64,000 nt of DNA from Ectobius pallidus (GCA_964059195.1 CAXKWD010000002.1:54214923-54278922), one strand, 5' to 3'. Positions 34,834 to 46,765 are shown, numbered from the stretch's first letter. Numbers and translations: made by a program. The notes: generated from the letters alone by a model not told the origin.

Positions 34834-35812
34834 GAAGGGCCTATTTCCATAAGGGCGTAAGGCACAAATCTTTAATTTTGAGTTTTTAACATTTATGCCT
34901 TCTCATATCTCTTAAATACTCAGTGAACTATTTGTACTTGTGCCTTAAACCTTTGTTCCGTTATAAGAGAAGACCCGTGAGACTGCACATTCATTCTACT
35001 TCATAACAATTCCATACAGGCATAAGGCACACTTCCTATCTGTTTTTGAGGTGTGTTTACCAACTGTTTTTATTTTCCACAGTGCTACCATCCAAGCAAA
35101 TGTTTGTAAAAATTGAACTTGCATTTGGTCGGTACAACGCCAAAGTGAACTAAGCGCCAATTGTCAAAATATAAACTATTGGTAGTCCATGGTGCAGATT
35201 TTGATATCCTACGGTCTGCAATAACGAACTAAGCGATACTACGATAGTAAAATCAGTTGCGAAAAAAGGAAATTTCGTTTTGATCAAGATTTTTTTACAA
35301 CACTCAAACTTCAACTTCAGTTTTCTCAAAATATGGAGTTTGGCGCTTAGTTCACTTTGGCGTTGTACCGACCATTTCTAAAGTGTAACTTCATTCAAAA
35401 TAGATTGTTTTGCTTATCTATTGTATTAATGACTATACTGGTATTGGTTGGCAAACATGCATTTGTCACTGTTTACTATACTGGTATTCATTGGCAAACT
35501 TGCAATTGTCACTGTATAATAGGCCTACAGGTTTTTACTCAAATAAAGTAAAAACAAATAATATGATACAAAGTAAAAAAGATTTTGTTATTGTAAAAGT
35601 ACTTCAGTTTTTGTTTAACATGTTTAGGTACTTCTAGTTGTAAAAAATCCCGATACATTCTACCTTGTAAATTTGCAGAACACTAAATTTAGCCTGTCCT
35701 TCAAAAATATATGTTATAAAATTAAACTTTAAACCACCTACTTTTGAGTGGTAACGTTGTTTAAAAACATCAAAATTTCTCAAAACTATGTCCTTATGGA
35801 ACTAGGCCCTTC
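34834..35812. mobile_element. MITE, 979 bp, AATT-flanked
   Basis: The inverted ends read GAAGGGCCTATTTCCATAAG and GAAGGGCCTAGTTCCATAAG. AATT lies on both sides (34830-34833, 35813-35816). Non-coding; a second element is nested inside at 35127-35373. Confidence 0.78.
35127..35373. mobile_element. MITE, 247 bp, nested, 34-bp inverted repeats
   Basis: Both ends read inward GGTCGGTACAACGCCAAAGT and remain complementary for 34 bp with a single-base difference. ATTT flanks it at 35123-35126 and 35374-35377 as a probable 4-bp duplication. It is inserted in the 34834-35812 MITE and so is younger. Confidence 0.85.
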
Positions 35813-35927
35813 AATTTAAAGTTTGGATTATATCAAGATAAATTCCAGAATTCTCGTTACATAACCAACTTGATAACTCATATTAAGATCTACCTTTTTG
35901 TTTTAAACACTTTTTGTAAGCTTAATT

Positions 35928-36157
35928 GAAGACCTCCCTTGAATAAGGATATAACCAACAATATGGAAACTTTAAAAGAGAAGGAAAAACATTTCTTCTT
36001 TCATAATAATTGAACACACTCATATCTCTGTGTCATCGGCAAAATTTGATGACAAACTGCATAGATGGCAACATTAGATAGTACATCATCTTCGTTCAAC
36101 CACAGAAATTACTTCCCACAAAAATTATGGCTACATTCATATTTGAGGGAGGTCTTC
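35928..36157. mobile_element. MITE, 230 bp, AATT-flanked
   Basis: The inverted ends share GAAGACCTCCCT, then near-identical sequence to about 25 bp. AATT lies on both sides, as for the 34834-35812 MITE whose ends begin GAAGGGCC. The two may belong to one superfamily. Confidence 0.7.
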
Positions 36158-37362
36158 AATTTTCTGGAGTGTAGGTATTTGGCCACAACACTCAAGTTTC
36201 CTGTATTGCTTAAGGTTGAGAGGGAGGAAGCGTATTGTATGTCAGCTGCTTACACTTCATCGGAATTGGAAATTATTAAAACACAAACACTTCCTCTTAT
36301 TATATAGATAAGAGGAATGCCAATCTGTTAGGCACCTCTTATTTCATTGTCCATTATTTACGCATGAACGTTATCAGTTAATATTATATTTAAATTTTCT
36401 AAATTTTGACTTTACTACACCAATCTACCGTCTCTTCTTAAATAAGCAAAGTTATAAAGTTGTTTTAAGTTTCATGAATAGTGTTTTTGCAAAATTCTAA
36501 TATATATATGTAGTTTACTGTATACTCTGTATATATGTTTAATCTATAACCCTAATATGCCATCTGGTAAAAGAGGGTTCTGTATTTTTGGGAATTCAAT
36601 AATAATAATATATAGATAATAGCACATATCATACCAAATTAAAGATGTCTGTCTGCTCTTTCTCAGAACGACTGAATGCTGGTTTGTCCACTTTGCATGG
36701 CACTAACTGCTTTGTAGATGATCAAAACAAACTAAAATTTGAACATTATAACTGACTAAATTTATTGGCCAAAGGGCAAATCATAAATTACATGTTTTGC
36801 TACTAGAGATCCTACATCAGTGAGGCTGAAGGGCATGGAATCAAAACCAATCAAAGTCAAGAGGGAAGTTAAAATTATATTGGTAATTTCAAGGATATTT
36901 TCAAAGGTTTGCAAATAAATATAGACAAATTTTTGGCCATTTTATACAACCCAGCAGTGGCTGAGAGAGAAATTCTTTATTCAAGTCATCTGCCTGGCAA
37001 TCCAGGTGACCATACAGATCCAGAACAAACAAAGAAAGAATCCTACATTAAATAATAACTTGAACTGATTACTACTAAATTTGATTTACTAAACCAAAAT
37101 AATAATACTAAATAAGAGTTCCCCCCCCCCCCCTCCAAATAAACCTCTGATGTCCACCTCAGAATTTTGTTTGCCAATGGTGATCTGGTGACCGGAAATT
37201 TTGCACCCTGCATTAGCCTGTATAATATATTCATGGGTGTTATAAAATGAAGTAATTCCATAGAAATAGTTTTAATAAACACAACATAAAACAGCAGATC
37301 ATTCTGAGAGATTTTTAAAAAGACTGGCGCTGCTTTACTTAATCTTGCTAACCCTTTCACAT
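36158..37362. other. Intronic sequence, no gene seen
   Basis: AT-rich sequence with a C-run of 14 near 37120. The last bases (ACAT, 37359-37362) are the left target duplication of the next element. Confidence 0.4.
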
Positions 37363-37902
37363 GGGTCATTCCATGTCAAGTGAACCAATTTTTTGTCAAT
37401 TTTGAACATGACCATCTCCGATTTTAGTCATACTTGGTTGTCATGAAGTACCACCTGAGATATGTTAAAGTGCAAAATATCAGATTTTTATGTGTTGTAG
37501 TTTTCCAGTTATACCCTTCTGAAATATGGAAAAAAACCAAATTTTCTGCATAAGTGCAATCACAAAATGACGCATAAATCAAGCTGGAATTGACATAGAT
37601 GAGTGGGAAAAGTATCAAAATGTAGCTTATATTATGAGCTTTAATTTGATACGTCACACGAGTACTTTCGAAAAAAAATATTTTCAAGGTTACCCAAAAA
37701 AAATTTGAAAACTGAATTTTTCAAAAACCTATATTTTGAAAATTTTGAAACAATTCTCATAGAAACATACATATTTCAGCATCATGTCCTACAAGTTTTG
37801 ATAAGGGATCGCAATGGGATCATATTTTTTTACATTTATAACAAATACTATGCACGCTGGGTAAGAATATATGGCACCGTAATCTTGCACTTAATTCTAA
37901 AA
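37363..37902. repeat. Left terminal inverted repeat of the 37363-41130 transposon
   Basis: This is the inverted copy of 40601-41130. The inner limit is TTAATTCTAAAA at 37891-37902; beyond it the two sides diverge. Confidence 0.9.
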
Positions 37903-37975
37903 TTTCATTACAATCAAAAAGAAAAACTTACAGAAAACATGTTACCTTCCCTTCTTCAATGACAAAAACGTGAAT

Positions 37976-40441
37976 TTATTGTCTACAGTAATTTTCTAGA
38001 GCCATGGTTGCCGCATCCATCTCTTCCTTCGAGAGGTAATAACTACGGCCAGTGGGACATGTAGGTTGCACAAGGGTGAGGATCTGAGAGAGAGGCACAG
38101 TCAGTTTATTTGGACAGTCACTTTTGAAAGTAAATGATGGAGAAGGACCTGCAGGGTGCAGAAACATCAGTTCCACTATCTGTGCTGTCTCATTTTTGTC
38201 CACAACTACACCAAGCCACCAATGATTGTTGTTCTCACATGTAACATATCCTTTTACTTCTGCTAGCTTCAGCCTCTGTTGCACACGTGGTCCTAACACT
38301 GAAAAAGTGGATGACTGTTCACTTCTTGAAAATACCTTTGTCAACAACACTTTATCTGACAATGGGATGAAACTGTGGAACTTCTGTGTGCCTGGTATTG
38401 CTTTTGTAGACAGAAATCTGTCTGCAAGTATTTTTTCCTCTTTGTTGTATTGTGCTTCATTGAAGAAGAAGAACTGCATGGAGTCGATGTTTTCCTCACT
38501 CCATGTAAACAGCTGTGCTGGTGTCATGATTTGATGCTCGTATGGCCGCTGTAGGCTTGCCTTTCCTGCAAGTCTTTTCACAGTACCACCCAGACCGTCA
38601 CATACTCCTTTCCCATGGGCTGTTGCATAGAAATGCCACTCTGCCTCAATTCCAAAATCATGAACATGGTGGCATAAGTTTGAAAAGTTTTTTCTGTTTT
38701 TAAATTGCGCAGCTGCACCATCTGAGAAGTAGTAAATTTTTTTCAAATCTCTAATTACTTCCAACTTCAAATGAGAGATAAGCCTTTTCTGGAATAAATG
38801 AACAGCAGTGGTGTCATGCTGTAGACATTCAGAGATACATACAATACTTTTGTAGTGTATATTATGATCATTGTAGTAGACTGCTATAGGAAAAATAGTT
38901 GCTTGATCATTGTTCCAATGAAAAGACTGGGCTTCATCCTGTAGTACAAACGAATAATTTTCTGCAAAGTCCATACATACCACAGCTTCATTTACTCCAA
39001 TATTCTGCTTCAAGTGATTATAATATTCTGCCTGTCTTCTTGCAATAAAAGAATGTCTCTTCAAAATCAACAACTGTTCACACAAAGTTTCTATAAACTC
39101 ATCTGCAGTTTTGATGAAGGTTACTAAATTACATCTGTCAACAGAAACCCACTGCTTGTATGTAATGTTGTCCACCAGTTCATTATCTAGCAGCAACTGT
39201 AACTCATCTTTCAAATTATCTACACCTGGACATGAAGGACATTCATTAAGGTGGCATGCTGTGCCTGGCTCTTCACACATTAACTTCGCTAAACAGGAAT
39301 TATAATTACTTATATCTGTGCCATCATTCAGTGTAATTTGTTTGGATTTCAACACTTGTAGCATTAATTTAACATTCTGATGCACTGTACAAACGCATAC
39401 TGTGTGGGTACCACTTCCTCCAGCCAAGACGCAATGTTTAGGTCGTAAATCAGCAAATTTCGAAAATCCAATCTTATCAGTAGGATTTTTGTTTTTGAAC
39501 AGCTCGTACACTTCCTTCAAGTTGCCCATCACTAGCCTCTTCTGTACATGAATTCTACTACTGTCACCCGTTTTCACAGAAACAAAATCTTTTTTTCCAG
39601 GCATAAGACGGCTGACATCATCACTGTTGTAGAACCCTATTACCTTCTCAATCACAGATTCATTTAAAACCTTTCCTGGTTTAGGATTTGGTGTTGCCAG
39701 AATACCCTTCGCTTTCACCAATGCTTTAGCTTTTCTTGCCATTCTGTTGCTAACCTGAAATTCATTTTGTATTTCACTGCATGACCAGCTTTTAGGTAGT
39801 ACTGTTAAAATTTGCAATTTTTCACTAACACTTATATTTTCTTCTTGAAACTTTTCTTTTAGCTGACAAATGACTTCACATGATTCTGATTTATGGTCAA
39901 CAGTTTTCTCTGTATTTGTACTTGCTGCTGTTAGTACCTTTTCTGTCAAACATTTTTTTATTTTACTGTATTTTTTATCACAGTATGATTTCATTTGCAA
40001 CTTCCTCTTAGCAACAGGTGACTCCTCTAGAGAGCTTAGAGACTTATTAAGGTACTCTAAGGTAACATCTAAAGCTACAAATGATTCATCAACATTAGTA
40101 GGCCTAGTGGTATTGGCTACTGGTACTAAACAGTCATCTGTTGTATCTGTAACCTGTTTCTGCTTTGATAGTTCTTTCCTACAACTGTCACAAATTTTCA
40201 TACCTACCACAATGGTGTCAAACATGTCACACATCCAGTCAGTAACAGGCCTCACACTTCTTTTCACACCCTGATGTCTGTCTTTCTTGAAAGGGTTGCA
40301 GCAGAAAATCTTTGCTGTTTCACTTACTTTTTCAGCCATACTGGGGAAATACACAATGCCTATTTTAATCACTGAACCCACTACTTTACATGCAGCAATA
40401 CAGTCTTTGTACAGCCTTTGAAGAAAGGAAGCACACTGCAT
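37976..40441 (-). CDS. Putative transposase, 821 codons, uninterrupted
   Basis: I chose the ATG at 40441. The frame extends three sense codons upstream to a TTG at 40450, with a stop further upstream near 40476 and no earlier ATG. Residues 47-87 hold Cys/His pairs (CCNPF, CDSC) that could bind zinc. Residues 215-245 look like a helix-turn-helix (WSCSEIQNEFQVSNRMARKA). A second Cys-rich region lies near 337-404 (CVC.VHQN, CHLNECPSC). The core has MDFAENY (Asp491), YYFSDGAAAQFKN (Asp574) and HGKGVCDGLGGTVKR (Asp615), a plausible DDD triad. A C-terminal WWLGVVV segment suggests a small beta domain. No family is named with certainty. Confidence 0.85.
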   Translation of the reverse strand: MQCASFLQRLYKDCIAACKVVGSVIKIGIVYFPSMAEKVSETAKIFCCNPFKKDRHQGVKRSVRPVTDWMCDMFDTIVVGMKICDSCRKELSKQKQVTDTTDDCLVPVANTTRPTNVDESFVALDVTLEYLNKSLSSLEESPVAKRKLQMKSYCDKKYSKIKKCLTEKVLTAASTNTEKTVDHKSESCEVICQLKEKFQEENISVSEKLQILTVLPKSWSCSEIQNEFQVSNRMARKAKALVKAKGILATPNPKPGKVLNESVIEKVIGFYNSDDVSRLMPGKKDFVSVKTGDSSRIHVQKRLVMGNLKEVYELFKNKNPTDKIGFSKFADLRPKHCVLAGGSGTHTVCVCTVHQNVKLMLQVLKSKQITLNDGTDISNYNSCLAKLMCEEPGTACHLNECPSCPGVDNLKDELQLLLDNELVDNITYKQWVSVDRCNLVTFIKTADEFIETLCEQLLILKRHSFIARRQAEYYNHLKQNIGVNEAVVCMDFAENYSFVLQDEAQSFHWNNDQATIFPIAVYYNDHNIHYKSIVCISECLQHDTTAVHLFQKRLISHLKLEVIRDLKKIYYFSDGAAAQFKNRKNFSNLCHHVHDFGIEAEWHFYATAHGKGVCDGLGGTVKRLAGKASLQRPYEHQIMTPAQLFTWSEENIDSMQFFFFNEAQYNKEEKILADRFLSTKAIPGTQKFHSFIPLSDKVLLTKVFSRSEQSSTFSVLGPRVQQRLKLAEVKGYVTCENNNHWWLGVVVDKNETAQIVELMFLHPAGPSPSFTFKSDCPNKLTVPLSQILTLVQPTCPTGRSYYLSKEEMDAATMALENYCRQ

Positions 40442-40600
40442 GAGAGTCAAGGCACAACTGAAGCCAGGTCCAACAGGTTACAACTTGCATTCCCTGGCTG
40501 ACTCACATGCTTGCAGACTGTGTTTACTCATACCCATTTGACCACTTGCACAAGTTGGTATATGCATGTTGGTAAACAACTCCCTGGACAAAGGAATGGA

Positions 40601-41130
40601 TTTTAGAATTAAGTGCAATATTCCTGTGTCATATATTCTTACCCAGCGTGCATAGTATTTGTTATAAATGTAAAAAAATATGATCCCATTGCGATCCCTT
40701 ATCAAAACTTGTAGGACATGATGCTGAAATATGTATGTTTCTATGAGAATTGTTTCAAAATTTTCAAAATATAGGTTTTTGAAAAATTCAGTTTTCAAAT
40801 TTTTTTTGGGTAACCTTGAAAATATTTTTTTTCGAAAGTAGTCGTGTGACGTATCAAATTAAAGCTCATAATATAAGCTACATTTTGATACTTTTCCCAC
40901 TCATCTATGTCAATTCCAGCTTGATTTATGCGTCATTTTGTGATTGCACTTATGCAGAAAATTTGGTTTTTTTCCATATTTCAGAAGGGTATAACTGGAA
41001 AACTACAACACATAAAAATCTGATATTTTGTACTTCAACATATCTCAGGTGGTACTTCATGACAACCAAGTATGACTAAAATCGGAGGTGGTCACGTTTT
41101 TCCATTGGTTCACTTGACATGGAATGACCC
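40601..41130. repeat. Right terminal inverted repeat of the 37363-41130 transposon
   Basis: This is the inverted copy of 37363-37902. Both repeats contain mirrored short open frames that reflect the duplicated sequence and are not separate genes. Because the ORF starts at 40441, this repeat should hold the promoter. Confidence 0.9.
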
Positions 41131-41134
41131 ACAT

Positions 41135-43409
41135 ACATGGGACATATTTGTCCCTTTTATAGAACTCCGTATGGATTCTTTCAGGATACAAAAATTCTGG
41201 TTTAAATGTCTTGTTTGTATAAACTATATTTCTTTTATTGCATTTCATAGGTTTCTTTTGGTAAAAATGCTATAACTGTTTATTTTTGAAGATAGAATTG
41301 TTGTTATTTCAGGCATACAATTTCATGCTATATATGGGCCTATCTGCAGTTCTTGTGGCTTTCTTTTGGCGATTTTTATCACCAAGGAGGATTAATGTTG
41401 TAGTTTGGCAAGTTGTTTAGACTTCAGAATATTTATTTGGAACATTTATTGGATTTACTGAAGTTTAGACTTTTATTCTTTGGGAAATATATGTCCCAAT
41501 GTACCATATCAATAATTTATCTTTACCTATGTTTGCAATATACAACATTATAAGCACTAAAATATGGCTAAGGGAAAATATTTTGTAACAAACATGGCTG
41601 AAGAATTTATTTAATCAACCTATCTTTTGAAATTATGGACTATAAAAATTATGGATCATAAAAAATACCTAATATGGAATATTACAGAAAAAATCTAAAA
41701 GAAAAGTACTATGACCAATATCTGTATAAACATAAGTTCACTCATTTTCTTAAGTAGAATTTAAGAGTTCCAGAGATGCCAGAAAACAATCTCAGATCTA
41801 CCAGAAGAGTGAAAGAAAAGAGTTGTCACACAAAAAAATTACGAATATAATAATTTTATTATTTGGATATTTTATAGGTTATGCTTTATAGTCACCTGTG
41901 GAATGCAACTGTTTTCATAATAAACTGAATGTACAAAGCCGTCTTGAATATTTATTAATCATCCATTAATGAAACTGTTTAAATAAATATGTTATTTCAA
42001 AGACACTTTAGTATTTCAGTAAATTAAAATATTTTATTATATTTATTTCTTGTAATATATATTTCACTTTCATTTAATCGTGAAATATGCAATTAAATCT
42101 TACTTGAGCTTTGGTTTTCTCTAGGCAAATAAATAACTGTGGTGAGATTACTGTTTATAAAAGTTTCATGCATTTTTTTTTCTGAAGTATAGGTTACACA
42201 AGGCAAAGAAAAAGTCGTAGTTTAAGAAGATTAATTTTAAAGGGTATTCAAGCATCAAGATTATTTTTTCATGCAACTTTTGATATTGTGAACTGTACCT
42301 TGTGTCAAGGAAAAGAATTATAATACTCCTATTATAAGCTGAGTGTGGAATTTATGAATGGCACACCTGCACACATAATGACTAATGCTTTCGGTCACAG
42401 CTAGGTTGCTGACAGAAAAAGTGCTAGAGTTCTAGCCAGGAATTGCATAACTTAGTCATGCTTTAACATTTTACAGAAGCCAGACCTGCAAATACATGCT
42501 TGTGAGTACAGCACAAACTAAAAATATAAAGCAAGGAAAACTTAGTCATCTTAATAGTTCATTTTATATGATAGATTATTTTCCTGTTTCTCCTTCATTC
42601 ATATTAACAGTTTTAATTTGTTTGCATTTAATGAATTTCATTCCGATAGTGGGATTAACTAAAAAATAATGTACGAAATAAAAACCGCCTTTAAACCACG
42701 ATCAACGAACTAGACAAGGAATAGGTATCTGAAAACGAGATCTATATGTATCAGATATTGTAAGTATATTTTGAAGCCAAATTAACTTGTGTTTATTGAT
42801 TATACTATATAAAAGTGCCCCTAAAACATTTATACAAGTAGTTGGGGATTTTTGCAATATATATTGTGTTTACAAAGCCAATACCATAAAAGATTAAAAT
42901 AATAAAAGTACACATATTATAACTGTCACACTAATCTAAAAGCATATATTCATTTTTCTTCATAGGTGTGTGCACCAGTCAATTTGATATAAAAATACAA
43001 CAATTGATTTTCAGTTGAATAATTAAAATATAAGCTAAAATTATGCAATTTTGTTGTCGTACACTATAAAACATTGTCCACGATGTTCATTGTAGTTTAT
43101 ATCGTTTGTTAACTTACAGGTTGGTTGGCTTCACTATTGTATATTATATATTATTGTTTACACACTGCTGTAGTATTGCCTTAGTTTCTCGTTTTCAGTG
43201 ACATTATTCTTGTCCAATATTCAGATTCCGATATGCATTTCGACATTATTGTGTGTCATCTTCAGTCTATTTACAGCTGTGAGATCCCTAACTGGTGTGT
43301 TAAGTTGGAGTGCTGTGGCTTTAAATATTCGGTATTACCATATATAGGTGTATTTTCTAGTTTTGGTTTACTTCTGAGTAGAAGCAGTTTGCTTCTGCAA
43401 CAAATAAGT
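41135..43409. other. Intronic sequence, no gene seen
   Basis: Strongly AT-rich sequence; no protein motif or terminal repeat pair is recognised on either strand. Confidence 0.45.
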
Positions 43410-43421
43410 TACTTCAGTACA

Positions 43422-44279
43422 TCTAGGGATCACCAATGGGAGTGGCATTAGCAGAGTTAGGAAGGGTAGAAAGGAAAGGAATGATAGTAGAAAGAATTTT
43501 GAAATATTGGCATCGTAATATAAATGTGGATGAGAATGACATATTAAAAGAATGTATGAAGTTACACAAGGTAGGAGGCATGGTAGTTGGGTGGAAGAAA
43601 TTTAAAGGATATTGGAAGAAGTGGCAATGGGGAAATTTGGCAACGAGAGAAGGTAATAGGATAGGATTTTGGGGGGAAATAAGAAAAAGAATAGAGGGCA
43701 TGGAAAAACAAGAGATTTGGGCAAGCTTTGTAAACAAAAGTTTCTTGAGATTATACAGAGTAATCAAAACAGAGTGGGGAAGGGAGAAATATGTGGATTG
43801 TTGTGATAAGCATGGATGAGAACAGGGGTGATATATCTTAAAGGCTTTAGGAAGGACAGAGAGGAAGGTCGTTTATTATGCAATAAAGAGGAAGGAATAT
43901 TGCACTACTTAATAGAATGTGAAGGGGGTAAGAAGTTGGAGAGAAGAAATTCGGGAGACAAAGTGGGAAAATTTTCATAATGAGATAATAGTTATTAAGA
44001 TGTTGGAATTCAGAGGAGAAGAAAAGACGAGGATTATAGGGGAGTGTTTAGGAAAAATGAGAGGGAAGTGGATGAGAAAAATTAAGAAGTAGATTAAGAG
44101 CAAAATAATCAGGAACGGTGTGGTAAATGAAACAGAATCCCTGATCATACATAAAATCTAGAGGTTAAAACATGAAGGGATTCTTAATGGATAGTGCTAG
44201 ACTTATAGACAAGATATAAAGTGGACGTGGTTAACTATGTGTGTAAAAGTTTGTGTAAATAAAATTCTATTCTATTCCA
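43422..44279 (+). mobile_element. 5'-truncated LINE with 12-bp target duplication
   Basis: TACTTCAGTACA occurs at 43410-43421 and 44280-44291. The 3' end has AATAAAA followed by a short TTCTA repeat tail. The coding part is only the C-terminal end of ORF2. Confidence 0.9.
43436..44090 (+). pseudogene. LINE ORF2 C-terminal region
   Basis: The frame 43436-43819 has ELGRVERKGMIVERILKYWH and KVGGMVVGWKKFKGYW, the helical region that follows reverse transcriptase in some LINEs. After a shift near 43815 the next frame has LLCNKEEGILHYLIEC, a finger-like C-X8-H-X4-C whose first Cys appears lost. It then becomes GKFS and stops. Truncated and dead. Confidence 0.7.
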
Positions 44280-44331
44280 TACTTCAGTACAGTATTAGTT
44301 TTTTGCTGAAGCCTTCTTTATTTATTTTAAC

Positions 44332-45186
44332 ATAGCTTAAAAGAACCGGCGTCGCCCGGGTTTTGTATTTTGTAATTGGAAATTAACTTATGAAGGATTT
44401 TCAATTTTAAATTCTAGGTCCTTATATAGGCATTTATAATTTGAAATAGGAAGAACGACTTATTACACTCAAACTATTCCCTCAGAAAACGCTTGATATA
44501 GTTTTTTATGGCTCATAGAGGATCTAGAATTTTGCATCCCATCGCTTGTACAGTGCACAGCAAGCCTGGTAGAGGTTTAAATAAGAAGAAACAGATATTC
44601 CTGTAACATAAAATTGTAATATCGAGGCGGGAAATTTCCCACTCTTATGTTACCATAAAGCCGTTTTGCGGATGAAATTAAACAGAAAGCATTATCACTT
44701 TCATACTTTTCTCTCCAAAAACCTGCGATATAATATAATAATATACACATTACCATACCTCGTTTTGTTTTCTCTATGTCCAGGGTAGAGAAAGTTATGT
44801 GATTCCATTATTTTAGTGGATTTCATTCTGTTAATATTTATTTATAACATGAATTATTTTGATAACTTCTCTTATTTGTCAAAAGTGCATTTCATTTGTC
44901 TTTTTCCAAGCCCACCTGATACCATTTGGCAACAATATATTCTGTGATTTGGAATTGATAATTCTATGTAAAAAGGGATTAAGTATTTTCAAAAACATTT
45001 AATTTTTGGCATTTAGAATCAGAATTTTTCAAAATCCTTTCTTAGTGAGCACCTACATTATGAAACGAAGGTACTGTCAAAATTCCAAGTCTCTACCTGT
45101 TATAGTTTAGGCTATACGTTGATTCCTGTCATTCAGTCAGTCATTCATTCAGTCAGTCAGGACAAAGCCTTTTATATATATAGAGA
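44332..45186 (-). mobile_element. Non-autonomous Helitron (855 bp)
   Basis: Read on the minus strand it begins TCTCTATATATATAAAAGGC after an A. TGACTGACTGAATG-type repeats follow, then the 5' text characteristic of insect Helitrons (AACTATAACAGGTAGAGACTTGGAATTTTG in part). It ends with a GC-rich hairpin region CCCGGGCGACGCCGG followed by TTCTTTTAAGCTAT. The expected CTRR end is slightly altered, and no target duplication is expected. No Rep/helicase is encoded. Confidence 0.7.
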
Positions 45187-45599
45187 TTATATTGTTCTTG
45201 CGCATGCACCTACTGTAGCCGACTACAAAGGATGCCCTCTGGGATGTTATTCAAAGAGCCTGAAATCATGTATCTTTTATGTCTGGTCTCATCTATGCCA
45301 AGAAGGATACAGACAGTGATAAATCAGAGGGATTACACATCTCTTGTTTTTGCAGTGAAATTTAGGTTTAATTGCTCTTCGCAAAGGCAAAATTATTTTT
45401 ACATAATTAGTGTGTCACTACTTTTTATTTCATTATTTAAGCTGTTATACCAGTTCTGGAACAAAAAATTCCTTTCCAGATGGCTTATAATTTATATTTT
45501 ACAATAGAAATAACCATTATTTTGAATGCACATAATACTAAGTTCAGAACACAAACATAAAACAATAAAAAAAATACAACAAAGTAAACTATTAAGCCC
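45187..45599. other. Intronic sequence, no gene seen
   Basis: Short gap between the Helitron and the palindromic element; AT-rich and non-coding. Confidence 0.4.
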
Positions 45600-45800
45600 A
45601 GTGGTGTTGAGGTCTCTCTATTACTATACCTGAGATGGGCTAAGAAAGAAACCTGAAGTAAACAAAAATTAGTATGTCTGTCTCACTCTTAAGTCATACG
45701 AGTAATGTGCTAGAGTGAGACAGATATACTGGTTTCTGTTTACTTCACGTTTCCTTCTTAGAATGGCCAGACTTAAGGTAGCAAGCTCACATGAATTCAA
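45600..45800. mobile_element. Palindromic element, copy 1 (50-bp arms)
   Basis: The arms 45640-45689 and 45712-45761 are inverted copies around a 22-base loop, sharing GTAAACA and CTGTCTCACTCT. A second copy in opposite orientation lies at 63430-63590. Similarity between the two continues beyond the palindrome on both sides (ACTATACCTGAGATGGG on one, GGCCAGACTTAAGG on the other). The whole repeat is therefore larger than the hairpin. Confidence 0.75.
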
Positions 45801-46430
45801 ACAAAATGTTCCGAAGGGGGCTTATAATTTTGCTGCTGGTCATTTTTTGTGTCCAAGACGGTACATTCCAAATCTGTGGATCATAAGAACTATCAGAGAG
45901 ATTCATTTATATGACCTCTGCCTATCATATTCATGGTATGAATATTAAGCTCATTGCAAAGGAGAAAGTGTGCACAATTAGTGAAAGTAACGTAATACTA
46001 TGCATATGCATCTTTAAGTTTTGCCAGGAGTTGTACCATCTGGCATTAAAACTTGAATACATAAAGTCATCATTGGCACGCAGGGATTTTATATATTTGT
46101 CAGGGGAAAAGAGCACTTACTGACATTTCATATAAACCCTTTTTCACTTTTTGACTGAGCAAAGATTCTTTACGTGCTATTGCAATTAATTTGAAAATAC
46201 TACAAAGACAAATGGTTATAAGAAATTGCAATTAATTTAATGTACAGGAGGAGGACATGGGCTCCAAGTCAAGTCATTGTCAACTAAAATACCCTTCCTT
46301 CTTTGTGGCTTGCTCACATGAGGTAAACTGAAACAAGCGCCTCACTGGCAATGTCCTAGTTATGTCCAACCAAGCTGCTCGTCCTCTTTTGATGTCCCTA
46401 AAATCAGCCTGAACATTGTTCACCCATCCT
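45801..46430. other. Intronic sequence, no gene seen
   Basis: Non-coding. It ends with CCCATCCT (46423-46430), the left target duplication of the following hAT element. Confidence 0.4.
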
Positions 46431-46508
46431 TAGTGATGTAAAATTCCCGGGAATTTAAACTCTAGGAAATGTTCCCGGAAATATTCCCAAAATTCATAAA
46501 TTCCCAGG

Positions 46509-46765
46509 AATTTATGATTTACAAGCAAGATAAATCAAAGACACCTATTTATTATGGAAAGTAACAAATAATTGTTAAATAATACTTAAATTTAATCATG
46601 ATTAGGTTAAATAAAACTCCAAAACTGCTAAATTAAAATATAGGGAATTTATGATTTACGAGCAAGATAACTCAGAGATACATATTTGTTACATAAAGTG
46701 ATAATTAATTGTTAAATAATACTTAAATTTAATCATGATTAGGTTAAATAAAACTAAAAAACTCT
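46509..46765. repeat. Tandem duplication, about 136-bp unit, two copies
   Basis: GGAATTTATGATTTAC, then AAATAATACTTAAATTTAATC and GATTAGGTTAAATAAAACT, are repeated in order at a spacing of about 136 bp inside the hAT element. Confidence 0.85.

Larger units (their letters stand above)
37363..41130 (-). mobile_element. Apparently complete DNA transposon with long inverted repeats and an intact large ORF
   Basis: The 3,768-bp element is flanked by ACAT (37359-37362 and 41131-41134). Both ends read inward GGGTCATTCCATGTCAAGTG and remain nearly identical for about 530-540 bp (37363-37902 and 40601-41130), with only scattered substitutions and small gaps by eye. A single minus-strand ORF fills most of the space between them. 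The 4-bp duplication and long repeats fit a Sola-like superfamily, but I cannot confirm this from memory. Intact coding and near-identical repeats imply recent transposition, possibly by its own product. Confidence 0.9.

Noticed and set aside
37424..37962. Short ORFs on both strands in the left inverted repeat, mirrored at 40478-41079
   Set aside because: They are open because the sequence is AT-rich and duplicated as inverted repeats; no domain is recognised.
38226..40274. Plus-strand ORFs opposite the transposase
   Set aside because: They are antisense shadows of the 821-codon ORF.
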